Shown here: piece after piece, positions 1 through 9,700 of the stretch | Position numbering within the stretch: the stretch's first letter is position 1 | Layout: the number at the start of each line of letters is the position of its first letter | Assembly (NCBI RefSeq): GCF_020687765.1 | Contig: NZ_JAJEWJ010000009.1 | Location: forward strand, 1 to 64,000 | Origin: Sphingobacterium sp. FBM7-1 | GTDB taxonomy: Bacteria > Bacteroidota > Bacteroidia > Sphingobacteriales > Sphingobacteriaceae | Direction: 5' to 3' | Length of the DNA stretch: 64,000 bases | Program-made: the position numbers and the translations under genes | The notes under the pieces: generated by a model | The model's database searches: none | What the model was told of the DNA's origin: nothing | What the model saw: the letters and a program-made list of their open reading frames with translations, nothing else

Positions 1-179
1 GAATATGCTGCTCTATCCAATTTTGAAGGCGATAAACAGGCGTGTTAGGGTATTTAGATTTAGGTTAATTTGAAGAGAATTTTGTAAAATTACACAGTCT
101 TAATTTCGGGAAGCCGACATTACGATATCGTAAAAAAAAGTTTGGACATGCTGGATTAATCCATAAATACCGAAAATAT

Positions 180-1058
180 ATGAGATTATCAGCGGCAGAA
201 AAATACGAGATCATACAAAGCGCCACCACTAGTGACATCGGTGTGAAGCGGACACTGGAAAGCTTCGGCATCCATAGAAGTACATTCTACAAATGGTATC
301 AGAAGTAGCTTCAGAACGGTTATGACGGACTGAAACAAGGCCATCGAGTATCTAGAAGACAATGGAACAGCATTCCGGAAGAACAAAAAGATCTGGTGGT
401 TGCAGTTGCTTTGGACCACACGGAATTATCCTCCCGGGAACTGGCCCACAAAATCACCGATGAACAAGGTGTGTTCATATCAGAATCCAGTGTCTATCGG
501 ATATTGAAACAGCGGGATCTGATCCCCGCACCGAACCATATCCTTATCTCAGCAGCAAATGAGTTCAAGGATAAAACCAGCTTTGTGCACCAGATGTGGC
601 AGACCGACTTTACCTATTTTAAGATTGTCGGTTGGGGATGGTACTATCTGAGCACGGTTCTGGACGATTACAGCCGCTACATTATCCATTGGGAGCTGTG
701 CGATTCAATGAATGCAAAAGATGTGAAAAGAACGGTAAATACAGCCATTGAGAAAGCAAGACTAAAATCGAAAGCCAAACCAAAGTTGCTGTCAGATAAC
801 GGCCCTTGTTATGTTTCAAACGAGCTAAAAACATATCTCAAAGAGGATATGAAGATGAAGCAGGTTCACGGCAGACCGATGCATCCGCAGACACAGGGGA
901 AAATTGAACGGTATCACAGAACGATGAAAAACTTAACACCTGCAGATGTCTACTGTGGACGATCTGAAAGAATTTTGGAAAAAAGACAGCAGGTAAAAAT
1001 CGATTCTCTGAATAAAAGAAGACAATTGTATAATCAACAAAAATTAATAAATTTATAA
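180..1058 (+). pseudogene. Broken IS3-like DDE transposase (rve integrase core)
   Basis: One frame runs from ATG 180 to the stop at 1058 but contains an in-frame TAG at 306-308. The first 42 codons form a helix-turn-helix like an IS3 OrfA (key residues GIHRSTFYKWY). After the TAG the frame continues into an integrase core with all three catalytic acids visible: Asp in QTDFTYF, Asp in LSDNGPCYVS and Glu in QGKIERYH. The C-terminal part jumps from HRTMKN directly to LTPADVYCGR. Family members normally carry roughly 30 more residues there (the NQRYHE region), so an in-frame deletion is inferred. Both lesions point to a dead element. Its exact ends and target duplication were not found. Confidence 0.8.
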
Positions 1059-1107
1059 CTCGAAAGTCTCCTTAAGGTTCCATCCTAATGTGTCTAATTT
1101 AGTTTGA

Positions 1108-1311
1108 AGACGTACAGACGAAGCTATAAGAACAAAAATGTTTGAAATAAGGCCTAATAAAAATGTTTGGGAAACATGGCGAACAAATCCAGAAAACGAA
1201 AAATTATATAATAATTTAGAGCTATACGCAGAAAGTAAAAAAGAACAAGAGTTAATTTTAGATAAAATCAAAGAGCAAGAACAGGAGCGTTCAAGAAATT
1301 ATAAAAGATAG
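1108..1311 (+). pseudogene. Orphan C-terminal coding fragment, unknown family
   Basis: An open frame of 67 codons follows a TGA at 1105-1107 and ends with TAG at 1309-1311. It has one internal ATG at 1138. The peptide is hydrophilic, rich in Glu and Lys, and contains the segment KNVWETWRTNPENEKLY. It resembles the tail of a larger protein rather than a full gene. Position just downstream of a broken transposase and just upstream of two small secreted proteins suggests the left part of the parent gene was lost. I do not recognise the family. A polymorphic-toxin tail is a guess only. Confidence 0.3.
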
Positions 1312-1359
1312 TTTGTGAAAAAAAGTATCTTTGAATATTCCTAAGAAATATAACTTCAA

Positions 1360-2199
1360 ATGAAAACTATTTTAAACATCTTTATATATATCCTTTTATG
1401 TAGCAATATGACTCTTGCACAATCAGTAAAAACTATAAATACTGGTTATTCTAAAATAGAGGGAGGTAAAATAGGAAGTGATAAAAAAATATTCCAGATA
1501 TATAATAGTTCGATAGATAAAATAGATAATTATTATAACACAAGATTTAGTTATGGTCCGTTGAAATTAAATAAAACGGGCTATTCTAATGAAGGATTTT
1601 ATTTTGAACTTTATGAATCTGATATAAGTTCTGACCCTCTAAAGTTTTTGAAAATGAGGGAATTGTTTTCTTACAGACTATTATACGAATACAAGGGAGG
1701 GAATTTACTTTTTATTCAAGAATCAAAAATAAATAGAAGTTCAAACAAAATATCCAATCAAATTTATTATACTGAAGATGGATATAATAAGGCTACAGGA
1801 GCTTCAAATAGAGTTGAAATAAATAACAGTACTAAAGCTAGTGATTTTGATGTAGAAGAATTGATCCTTAACACAAGAACCATGAATCAACTTATGGCTA
1901 AAATAAATTTTTCATTTGAACAAAAAGGAGATAAAACCATAAGTGATGATGGAAAATATGTAACTGTAACCTATGAGAATGATTCCTCTATAAAACCTTT
2001 GATAACATATACAAAAGAAGGAACCCCTTCTCAAATAGTATTAATAATGCCTTTGGTTGATGTGGATAGAATAATTAAGAAGTTAATACATTCAGATGGT
2101 GCTGTTGAAAAAGATGAAGAAATCCATTTAGGAAATTTAATTTACAATTTCAGAGGAGAAAAAGAGGTAGGGATGGTAATCATAACGTATAAGTTTTAG
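1360..2199 (+). CDS. Secreted protein of unknown function
   Basis: The 279-residue product starts with a clear Sec signal peptide, with Lys at position 2, a hydrophobic core and probable cleavage after LAQ near residue 21. The mature part is rich in Asn, Lys, Ser and Tyr with no Cys pairs, transmembrane helices or catalytic motif that I recognise. The codon use is very AT-rich compared with the genes after 17 kb, which suggests acquired DNA. The stop lies 9 bases before the next gene, which also has a signal peptide ending in AQSV, so the two probably form one operon. I do not recognise the family. Confidence 0.7.
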   Translation: MKTILNIFIYILLCSNMTLAQSVKTINTGYSKIEGGKIGSDKKIFQIYNSSIDKIDNYYNTRFSYGPLKLNKTGYSNEGFYFELYESDISSDPLKFLKMRELFSYRLLYEYKGGNLLFIQESKINRSSNKISNQIYYTEDGYNKATGASNRVEINNSTKASDFDVEELILNTRTMNQLMAKINFSFEQKGDKTISDDGKYVTVTYENDSSIKPLITYTKEGTPSQIVLIMPLVDVDRIIKKLIHSDGAVEKDEEIHLGNLIYNFRGEKEVGMVIITYKF

Positions 2200-2208
2200 C
2201 AGGTAAGT

Positions 2209-2637
2209 ATGAAGAATATTCTATATTTATTTATCTTTTTTTCAACAACATGTACATATGCACAATCTGTAAGTGTAAGTAAATTAATGAAAATTTTAAA
2301 AACACAAAACCTTACAGATATAAGTTCGGAATTAAAAGAGCTTGGGTTTATCTATAGAGGGAAAAGGCAACAAGACGGTTTTTCTATTATGCCGTATACA
2401 AAAAAAAACACCATTGAAACAACAGAAGAGCTTGTTGTCAGTGTTAATGACGAACTATTCAGTTTGTTGTATAAGGTTAATCCTAATTTTTTCAATGCTT
2501 ATAAGTCTAAATTATTGACTGATGATTTTTCATATTCCTATGAAGCAAATGGGAATAGGTATTATGAAAATAATAATATGCGAATAGGATTTAATGAAAA
2601 GTCGTATATAATATCATTGTTTACGAAGTTGAATTAA
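2209..2637 (+). CDS. Small secreted protein of unknown function
   Basis: The 142-residue product has a signal peptide (MKNILYLFIFF core, likely cut after YAQ near residue 19). The mature domain starts with SVSVSKLMKIL and contains alternating charged and aromatic residues. No known motif is visible. It sits 9 bases downstream of another secreted protein with a very similar leader and is followed by a strong terminator, so the pair ends a transcription unit. It could be a periplasmic partner or inhibitor of the upstream protein, but nothing in the sequence proves that. Confidence 0.65.
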   Translation: MKNILYLFIFFSTTCTYAQSVSVSKLMKILKTQNLTDISSELKELGFIYRGKRQQDGFSIMPYTKKNTIETTEELVVSVNDELFSLLYKVNPNFFNAYKSKLLTDDFSYSYEANGNRYYENNNMRIGFNEKSYIISLFTKLN

Positions 2638-2710
2638 CAATTATAAAGTCAAAAAGGACATAAAACGTATTTTAATCCCACTCTAATTGGTGTTTTTAAA
2701 ATCGCCACAG

Positions 2711-2745
2711 AAAAAGAGTTAAAACGATTTTTTTAACTCTTTTTT
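2711..2745 (+). terminator. Rho-independent terminator
   Basis: A stem formed by AAAAAGAGTTAAAA and its complement closes over a three-base loop and runs into a T tract. It lies 74 bases after the stop of the small secreted protein and abuts the IS66 end repeat at 2747. The A/T symmetry means it could act in both directions. Confidence 0.75.
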
Positions 2746-2746
2746 T

Positions 2747-3073
2747 GTATCCGCCCGACGAACTACATGTTTGATTTCTGAATATTATTCTTAAAGGTCT
2801 GCGGGTAGAGATCTTTTAAGTTTTTATGGTTGATTGACATGATATTTTCCAAGGCATATTTCAGCCACTGAAACGGGTTCACATCATGCTTTTTGCAGTT
2901 GGCAAAGAACGAATAGATCATTGCTGCCCGCTGTGCCGCATCGTGGCTTCCGGCGAACAGGTAGTTCTTACGCACCAGCGCAACTGGACGGATGGCATTC
3001 TCGACAAGGTTATTGTCGATCTGTAGGTTTCCATCGTATAGATACGCTGATAGCGCATCCCAACGTGCGTAGG
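2747..3073. repeat. Duplicated 327-bp IS66 end (partial copy)
   Basis: This stretch repeats 3074-3400 with only three base differences that I can find (positions equivalent to 2827, 2924 and 2975). It begins with the terminal sequence GTATCCGCCCGAC and encodes the last part of an IS66 TnpC on the minus strand (2763-2975, ending in NNIQKSNM). It breaks off exactly where the intact terminal repeat of the neighbouring element begins. It is either a tandem duplication of the end or the remnant of a second, nearly identical element. Confidence 0.85.
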
Positions 3074-3089
3074 GTATCCGCCCGACGAA

Positions 3090-4278
3090 CTACATGTTTG
3101 ATTTCTGAATATTATTCTTAAAGGTCTGCGGGTAGAGATCTTTTAAGTTTTTGTGGTTGATTGACATGATATTTTCCAAGGCATATTTCAGCCACTGAAA
3201 CGGGTTCACATCATGCTTTTTGCAGTTGGCAAAGAACGAATAGATCATTGCTACCCGCTGTGCCGCATCGTGGCTTCCGGCGAACAGGTAGTTCTTACGC
3301 CCCAGCGCAACTGGACGGATGGCATTCTCGACAAGGTTATTGTCGATCTGTAGGTTTCCATCGTATAGATACGCTGATAGCGCATCCCAACGTGCGTAGG
3401 CATAGGCCATGGCCTTTCCGATCTGGCTTTTGGGCAAGGTGTTTTTGATCTCTTCAAAGATCCTAATAACCTTGATGGGCAGCGCCTTTCTTATCGCTGT
3501 CCAATACTTTTATCGGTGTCTCGTCAGCCTGTAAATATCCTTTTGTTTTTGTGTCGAAGACCAATTGTTCATAGAGCGGGTGGAGTTTGATCAGGGCCTC
3601 CTTTGTCCATCCTTCGATCGTTGAAGAAGCGATCTGTATGTTTTCCCTTGCGAAGATCTGCTTCTGGCGGTATAGCGGGAGATGATCGACATATTTATTT
3701 GTTAAGATCATCGCTAACAGGCCTGCTCCGGGGATGCCTTTGTCAATGACACGCTCGGGGAGTTCAGCAATCTTAACGCTCCCGAAACCGGTTCGGGACA
3801 GGCTCCCACCGTTTTTAGCGGCATACTTATAGCGGATATAGCGGTTGATGTAGAACTTTGCAGGCTCACATTCCAGTTCCTCGGTGATTTCCTTACCAAT
3901 ACAAACCATGGCTGACAGGTCACCCTCAGGATGGATATGTTTTTCTATTACCGGCAAATGTTCGGGAAGCTTCGCACGCCCTTTGTGGTTTGGACGTTTA
4001 CGGGTATACTCGATCTTTTCTTTGACTTCCTCCTGCTGTTGCTGCGCTTCTACGGGCTCAGCTTCAAAAGGGAGTTCGGTCTGGTTGGGGTCACCTTCGA
4101 AGCGTTCGCAACTCTGGCCGAACTGCATCCGTTTAAGCATCTCGACTTGAGCTTTCAGGTAATCCCGTTCTTGCGAAAGTATGTCGCGTTCGCTGGTAAG
4201 CAAATCGATCTTTTCATCACGGCTGGAAATGACCTTCAGAAGGTCTTCTTTCGAGAGGTTTTCCAACGCTGTTTCCAT
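3090..4278 (-). pseudogene. tnpC: IS66 transposase TnpC, split by internal deletion and frameshift
   Basis: The N-terminal piece (3463-4278, 271 residues) has the coiled-coil start, the zinc-finger-like and HTH regions and the first catalytic Asp in LQADETPIKV, then hits a stop just after AAHQGY. The C-terminal piece (3090-3437 as an ORF, open upstream to about 3465 in another frame, IFEEIKNTLPKSQ) has the typical tail with DNNLVENAIRPVALGRKNY and FAGSHDAAQR, holding the last catalytic Glu. Roughly 140 residues between them are missing and the join shifts frame. The protein is therefore inactive. Confidence 0.85.
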
Positions 4279-4313
4279 ACCTTATGGATACGGATTTTCA
4301 TGCATTACTGCAA

Positions 4314-4667
4314 TCAAAAAAGCTGTTTTTGTGGTAATGAATAACGTTTTCTCTGTATGCTTTTCACAACCTGGACGCCCTCTACGAGCAATACCAGATC
4401 GCTCCACGATAGCTCACATTTTTTAAGTGAAGATGTGCCAAAAGTTCCGCCTTCCAACCGTTTGTAGTAGAGTACAAAGCCTCCGTGTTCCCAATGGAGA
4501 AGTTTGATGTGCGTACGGCTACGGTTCAGGAACACGAACACCTCGCCACTGGTCGGCTGGCGTTGCATCACCGAAACAACCAAGCCACAAAGCCCATCGA
4601 ATGATTTTCTCATATCGCAATGGCCCTCGTAAAGATAGAAACGGTGAGAAGATCCTAATGAAAACAT
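4314..4667 (-). CDS. tnpB: IS66 accessory protein TnpB
   Basis: The 117-residue product shows the IS66 TnpB signature: YLYEGHCDMRKSFDGLCGLV near the start, GEVFVFLNRSRTHIKLLHWE in the middle and FVLYYKRLEGG after it. This is the usual length and looks intact. It lies 4 bases after tnpA and 35 bases before tnpC in the same direction. TnpB is required with TnpA and TnpC for IS66 movement; its biochemical role is poorly defined. Confidence 0.9.
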   Translation of the reverse strand: MFSLGSSHRFYLYEGHCDMRKSFDGLCGLVVSVMQRQPTSGEVFVFLNRSRTHIKLLHWEHGGFVLYYKRLEGGTFGTSSLKKCELSWSDLVLLVEGVQVVKSIQRKRYSLPQKQLF

Positions 4668-4671
4668 GGTA

Positions 4672-4956
4672 CTACAATCGGATAAGCTGCGATATCAGAG
4701 AAAGATCGCGCGGTACTTTCAGCCTCACCCCTGTAGGGTAGATAATCTCTATTTGTTCCCCTTTCACAGCTGATCCGGAGGGCATCTCAATAAAACCTCT
4801 GCTACCGGCCTCCTGTTCCTTGGACTTGGCGACCCAGTAACCCAGGGTCGCAATGTTGATCCCGTGCAATAGTCCAAATGCTTTTTGGGTCAATCCGCTC
4901 GCTTTCCAATCCTCAACCATCGAAAGCATCCTCTCTCTTTTTTGTTCTGTGCTCAT
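4672..4956 (-). CDS. tnpA: IS66 TnpA-like DNA-binding protein
   Basis: The 94-residue product has a helix-turn-helix in the first half (MVEDWKASGLTQKAFGLLHG, then ATLGYWV) and a short C-terminal strand region ending RLKVPRDLSLISQLIRL. This matches the small first gene of IS66 elements, which is thought to bind the ends. It starts 58 bases inside the right inverted repeat, so the promoter must be in or next to that repeat. Confidence 0.85.
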   Translation of the reverse strand: MSTEQKRERMLSMVEDWKASGLTQKAFGLLHGINIATLGYWVAKSKEQEAGSRGFIEMPSGSAVKGEQIEIIYPTGVRLKVPRDLSLISQLIRL

Positions 4957-5014
4957 GAAGCAAAGATCCGCCTCGTAATCAGACTAAGCAATATGCACTT
5001 GGTCGGGCGGATAC

Positions 5015-5140
5015 AAGTATTCTATATTTTCTGTTAGCAAAGATAACGATGTAGATTATGCTACACAAATACCAGCCCCTTTGTTTTATGAATCTGCAAC
5101 CATAAAGAATATAAAGGTGAATCGTTTACATAAATATTGA
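5015..5140 (+). pseudogene. Tail of a gene cut by the IS66 insertion
   Basis: From the first base after the IS66 right end a plus-strand frame stays open for 41 codons to TGA 5138-5140. It reads KYSIFSVSKDNDVDYATQIP and continues through LFYESATIKNIKV. It has no start codon of its own. The matching 5' half is not visible on the left side of the element, so the upstream part was lost by deletion. I do not recognise the family. Confidence 0.3.
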
Positions 5141-5145
5141 CAATA

Positions 5146-6186
5146 TTATTTTTTAATTCGGCTGAAATCTATTTTAACAGTCGGAGGTTTTACAAAAATC
5201 TCCGATTTTCCGTCAATCTCTAAATCTTTTCTCATTTCCTCATAAATCTCTACACCTAATTGTATTAGTTCTTGATGCAACTTCTTAGCTTTTTCGTCAT
5301 CTACACCTAATAAATCATGAAACGGAATTATTCTTTTTTTGTATTCACCAATTTTATAGCGTAAGACTTCAGAGCCTAATAAATATGTCTTTCCATATAT
5401 TCTATTTAACATAGTGTATTTCACTTCATTAGGCAAAGCAATAAATTCCCTATCGCAAAAAAGGTTCATTGTCATTCCAATTACAGTAGAGTAAGCTTCA
5501 AGACGACCTTTAAATCTTGGGTGAGATAAATAAGATGGACTTAACCCATCTGCGATTTTTATTAGTAATTCAATCGTATGAATGATATAAGGTACTGCGT
5601 CAACGCTTTTAGTTATATCATCAATGGAAGTTAATAATGATTTTTTCCCATCTCCTAAATGCTTGCTTACCAATTCAGCATTTTTATGAGCAATTCCATT
5701 TCTAATATTTGTAATCTTCTTAGCAAACTTTACATCTTCTTCCGACCATAGTGAGATTGTCTTAAAGTGTTCAGCAACGTCATTTAGTGTCTTTTTGAAA
5801 AAAGAGTCTTCAAGAATTTTTTTAGCGATATCATCAACAGCGATAAAATCGCAGGCTTTGTTTAAACAAAACCTTTCGATAATTCCCTGTAATTCAATAA
5901 AAAGAGCGGAGTTATTTCCGATAAAATATAACTCAAACGCACTATCTAATAAAAAGTAAGTAATACCATCCGCAGAACCACGTTTAACTGAATTTGGTGG
6001 AAATGACTTATCTAACTCTTTCAGAAGCTTGACAAATCGCTTCTTTCCAGGTTCAATACTTTTAACAATTGTGTCTTGTACTTCTGCTAATCTTTTTTCA
6101 ATTCCAACTTCTTTTACATAGAGTTTTTTTTCTAATAACTCTATGTATTCTTTTGGAGGTTTTCTATGTTCATTCTCTTTTTTCAT
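5146..6186 (-). CDS. HEPN-motif protein, possible defence RNase
   Basis: The 346-residue product is mostly helical, with a charged coiled-coil-like N-terminus. At residues 162-167 it carries RNGIAH, matching the HEPN ribonuclease motif R-N-x3-H. The surrounding helix (KFAKKITNIRNGIAHKNAEL) is typical of HEPN domains in toxin and abortive-infection proteins. There is no signal peptide or membrane helix, so it is cytoplasmic. It is AT-rich, stands alone, converges on the IS66 flank and lies close to the Avs-like gene, which fits a defence island. The HEPN call is from the motif and predicted helices only; the rest is unrecognised. Confidence 0.6.
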   Translation of the reverse strand: MKKENEHRKPPKEYIELLEKKLYVKEVGIEKRLAEVQDTIVKSIEPGKKRFVKLLKELDKSFPPNSVKRGSADGITYFLLDSAFELYFIGNNSALFIELQGIIERFCLNKACDFIAVDDIAKKILEDSFFKKTLNDVAEHFKTISLWSEEDVKFAKKITNIRNGIAHKNAELVSKHLGDGKKSLLTSIDDITKSVDAVPYIIHTIELLIKIADGLSPSYLSHPRFKGRLEAYSTVIGMTMNLFCDREFIALPNEVKYTMLNRIYGKTYLLGSEVLRYKIGEYKKRIIPFHDLLGVDDEKAKKLHQELIQLGVEIYEEMRKDLEIDGKSEIFVKPPTVKIDFSRIKK

Positions 6187-6266
6187 ACGTTTTATTATTC
6201 AATAAATAGTTATATTTTGCTTTTCGAAATCTACGAAAAAAGATGAAAGAAAAGTTTAATTCAATG

Positions 6267-6298
6267 AAAAAATCCTGCCACAATGGGCAGGATTTTTC
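6267..6298. terminator. Bidirectional terminator hairpin
   Basis: TCCTGCC and GGCAGGA form a GC-rich stem with a six-base loop, flanked by A runs on one side and T runs on the other. On the minus strand it follows the stop of the small gene at 6303 and separates it from the HEPN-motif gene downstream. Confidence 0.75.
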
Positions 6299-6302
6299 TG
6301 TC

Positions 6303-6497
6303 TTAATCCCTACTGTTAAACTGAAAACTTACTTGCTTTTCATTTCCGAAGTTGTCCGAAATCCAAATATCAAAAGACTGTGATACGGTGGATTGCGAGG
6401 TATAGTATAACCGGAATTGTGTCTGTGGCAGGTTATACAGGTCATTTCGCTCCTGTTTCTGTATGTCGGAGACTATTTTGTGTAATAGGTGTCTCAT
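6303..6497 (-). CDS. Small protein of unknown function
   Basis: The frame encodes 64 residues starting MRHLLHKIVSDIQKQERNDL, followed by a Ser, Gln and Phe rich second half with the look of short beta strands. It has no signal peptide or recognised motif. A strong terminator 5 bases after its stop supports it being a real transcribed gene. It lies between the HEPN-motif gene and the Avs-like gene, which diverges from it. Function unknown. Confidence 0.4.
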   Translation of the reverse strand: MRHLLHKIVSDIQKQERNDLYNLPQTQFRLYYTSQSTVSQSFDIWISDNFGNEKQVSFQFNSRD

Positions 6498-6727
6498 AAT
6501 ACTAAAGGTTTAAAATGAAGCTAATATGCCTTCGCGAATTTTACGATTTGTATCGAGCTTTTTTCATGAGACAGGACGAAGTCAGGGAAGATTTTTTGTC
6601 AATAACACGATAAATGATATTGCTACAACTCAATGCGTTACTTTGTGAATTTTTATCACGCTTAAAATTCGTAAATTGTCACAAAGTATTGAACATACTT
6701 ATTATCGATTGAAAATATAGTAAAATT

Positions 6728-9700
6728 ATGAATTGGAAAGTTTTTGATTTAAAATACGATAAGCGAGAGACATGGGCGTTTGAACAATTGTCCTACTTGC
6801 TTTTTTGTGTTGAGTTTGGCAATAGGATAGGATTATTTCGCTATAAAAATCAAACAGGAATAGAAACCGAGCCAATTGAAAAAGATGGTGTGATTTACGG
6901 TTTTCAAGCTAAATACTATATAACTTCAATCTCCGATAATAAAGAAGATATTATTGATTCGATTAAAAAAGCCAAAGCGAAGAATAGCCAGCTAAACGAG
7001 CTACTGCTTTACGTTAACCAGGAACTTTCAGAAAGCTCAAAAAAAGACAAGAAAAAGCCTCAATACCAGGTAGACATCGAAAAATCAGCTAAATCGGTTG
7101 GTGTTAATATCCAATGGAGAGTTCCGAGTCACCTTGAAATACAGTTGGCTTTGCCGGAAAACAAGTACTTGCATGACATCTTTTTCAGTCTTGAACCAAG
7201 TGGTGTAGACTTACTTGATGAAGTTGTCAAACACAACCTAAATATTCTAAAAGCAATACAGACCGAAATACCTTTTGGCGACAAGCAGATTAAAATTGAC
7301 CGAAGCCCGCTAATAGCAAGTATTACAGATGCTTGTCAAAACAAAAAGAATATAATCATTTCGGGAGAGGGAGGTTGCGGCAAGACTGCAATTTTAAAAG
7401 AGTTTTATGCTCTGAACAGTGATAAAATGCCAATTTGCATTTTTAAAGCAAACGAATTGAATGTTACACATATCAACGATATATTTCGATTTGACGAACA
7501 ATTCACATTTAATGAGTTTCTTGAAGTTTACAAAGATGAACCGATTAAAATATTTGTAATCGATTCAGCAGAAAAGTTGGCAGAAATAGTGAATAATGAT
7601 ATTCTTAGAAATTTAATCGAACAATTAAAAGATAATGATTGGAGCATTATATTTACAACACGCTACGTTTATCTCAATGATTTGACTTTCCATATTAGAG
7701 AGAATTATCAGTTGTCGCTTGAGGTCAATGATATTTCTCTTATTAATATCGAAGAACTAACATCTTTATCCGAAAAATTTGAATTTTCATTGCCCGAGAA
7801 TCAGAAGTTTTCAGAAAGGCTTACAAATCTGTTCTACCTAAATGAATATATTCAGCAATATACCAATATTGATAAACAAGGTAGTTTTAATGGCTTTATT
7901 GATTTGCTGTGAAAAAAACGAATACAGAATAATATTGTTCAAAAAGATAATTTGCATCTCGAAAGAGAACGGTGTATCATTAGTATTGCGAAGCAAAGAT
8001 GCGATACAGGCAGATTCTATATATATGCTGAAAATTTACCACAGTCAGCGTTATTTCAGTTAAAACAAGATGAGATATTGGGATATGATGAAATCCATAG
8101 TGGTTATTTTATTACACATGACATTTACGAAGAATGGGCTTTAGCTAAAATAGTATCCCGTTGCTTTTCTAATTATTCAAACACAAAGCAATTCTTCGAT
8201 GAATTAGGCGAGTCGCTTCCGATACGTAGGGCTTTTAGGTTATGGGTATCAGAACATTTAGCCAACGGTAGTAATGAAATAGAGTCTTTTATTCAAGGAG
8301 CATTTAAAAGCGATGAAATTTCTCAGTTTTGGAAAGATGAGATTTTAATATCGGTTTTGCTGTCTGATTATTCAGGAATGTTTTTCAACCTCTTTGAGAA
8401 TGAAATCATCGAAAATGATTTTGCAATATTGAAACGAATTTTATTTCTGTTGCGTATTGCTTGCACGGATATTTCTTCGTTTGAAAGTATCGATGTTATT
8501 GAACCCAAAGGAAAAGGATGGGAAGAAGTAATTTCTCTGGTCTATAAATACAAATCTGATTTTTTTGACAGCAATCTAAACTTAGTTTTACCTGTTCTAA
8601 CTGACTGGTGTAACTTCAGAAAATCAGGTAAATCCACAAGAAATTCGGGGTTATTAGCTTTGAGCGTTATACAAAAAACTGAAACAGAAAAAGGTTTCTA
8701 TATACGCAATAATGCAGAAGAAAAAATTCTGAAAGTAGTTTTCAATTCCTCTCGTGAAATAGTATCAGAATTAAAGGAAATCTTTGGCAAGGTAATAGCT
8801 AACAAATGGACTAATCACAATGCCCCATACGAGGGGCTTTGCTCTAAAATTTTAGAAAAACCGTACTTAGCAACGGAGCTAATAAAACAACTACCATTGT
8901 ACGTAATAAAATTATGTGACTTGCTCTGGCAAAAACGAGAGAGAAGAGAAGACGACTTTGGTTATAATAATGGTAGCATGGAGAGTAAATATGGATTAGC
9001 TGACGAATTCAGACGCAATTATTTCCCTGCAAGTGCTAACCAAACGCCAGTAAAGTGGCTTCTACAAGTAGCATTTCATCCAACACTCGATTTTATTATA
9101 AATTTTACTAATAGAGCTGTTGAGACATATAGTCAGAGTGATTATGGCAAGGAGGATGTTGAAAAAATCACATTATATATAGGTGAAATAGAAGTAACAC
9201 AATATTTTAGTTGGTCTCTTTGGGGGATGTATCGTGGCAATGGTAGTCCAGTCGTTCCAGATTTACTACAATCCATTCATATGGCGTTAGAAAAAACTCT
9301 TTTAGATTACGCTCCTGCAACTAAGTCCGAAATATTGGAGCGTGTGCTTTTAAAAATTCTAAGAGAGTCAAAATCAGCCTCGCTTACGTCAATCGTTTGT
9401 AGTGTCGTACTTGCAAATCGTGATAAGCTTTATAATGTAGCGTTGGTATTATTTAAAACGATTGAATTGTTCCATATCGACACAGTTAGGAGTACGAGTG
9501 AGTTTCAAGCCAAATCTAACTATGGAATAGGATATGGAATGGACAAGTTAAAAGACGTCTTATATACAGACGAAAGATTAAAAACATGTGACGATGAGCA
9601 TAGAAGTTCTAATTTAGAGTCTTTGTTTTTAAGTTATCAACTTTCCGGTATCAATGGATTTGCGGAAGAACAAAACATTCAATTTATTGAGAAACTGTAC

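Larger units (their letters stand above)
3074..5014 (-). mobile_element. IS66-family element, internally deleted
   Basis: The element is bounded by inverted ends: GTATCCGCCCGACgAA at 3074 and its complement, reading GTATCCGCCCGACcAA from 5014. Minus-strand genes are in the IS66 order tnpA, tnpB, tnpC. The total is about 1.94 kb where full IS66 elements are usually about 2.4-2.6 kb, matching the piece missing from tnpC. The 8 bases outside the two ends (GCGTAGGG or CTTTTTTT on the left, AAGTATTC on the right) do not match, so no target duplication is preserved. TnpC is broken, so self-movement is unlikely without help from another copy. Confidence 0.85.

Noticed and set aside
2921-3448. Plus-strand ORFs opposite the IS66 end copies
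   Set aside because: They repeat because the DNA repeats, and are antisense to the conserved TnpC tail.
7842-8063. Small ORF spanning the TGA of the Avs-like gene
   Set aside because: It is in a different frame from the well-conserved nuclease/NTPase and sensor parts and reads as a shadow.
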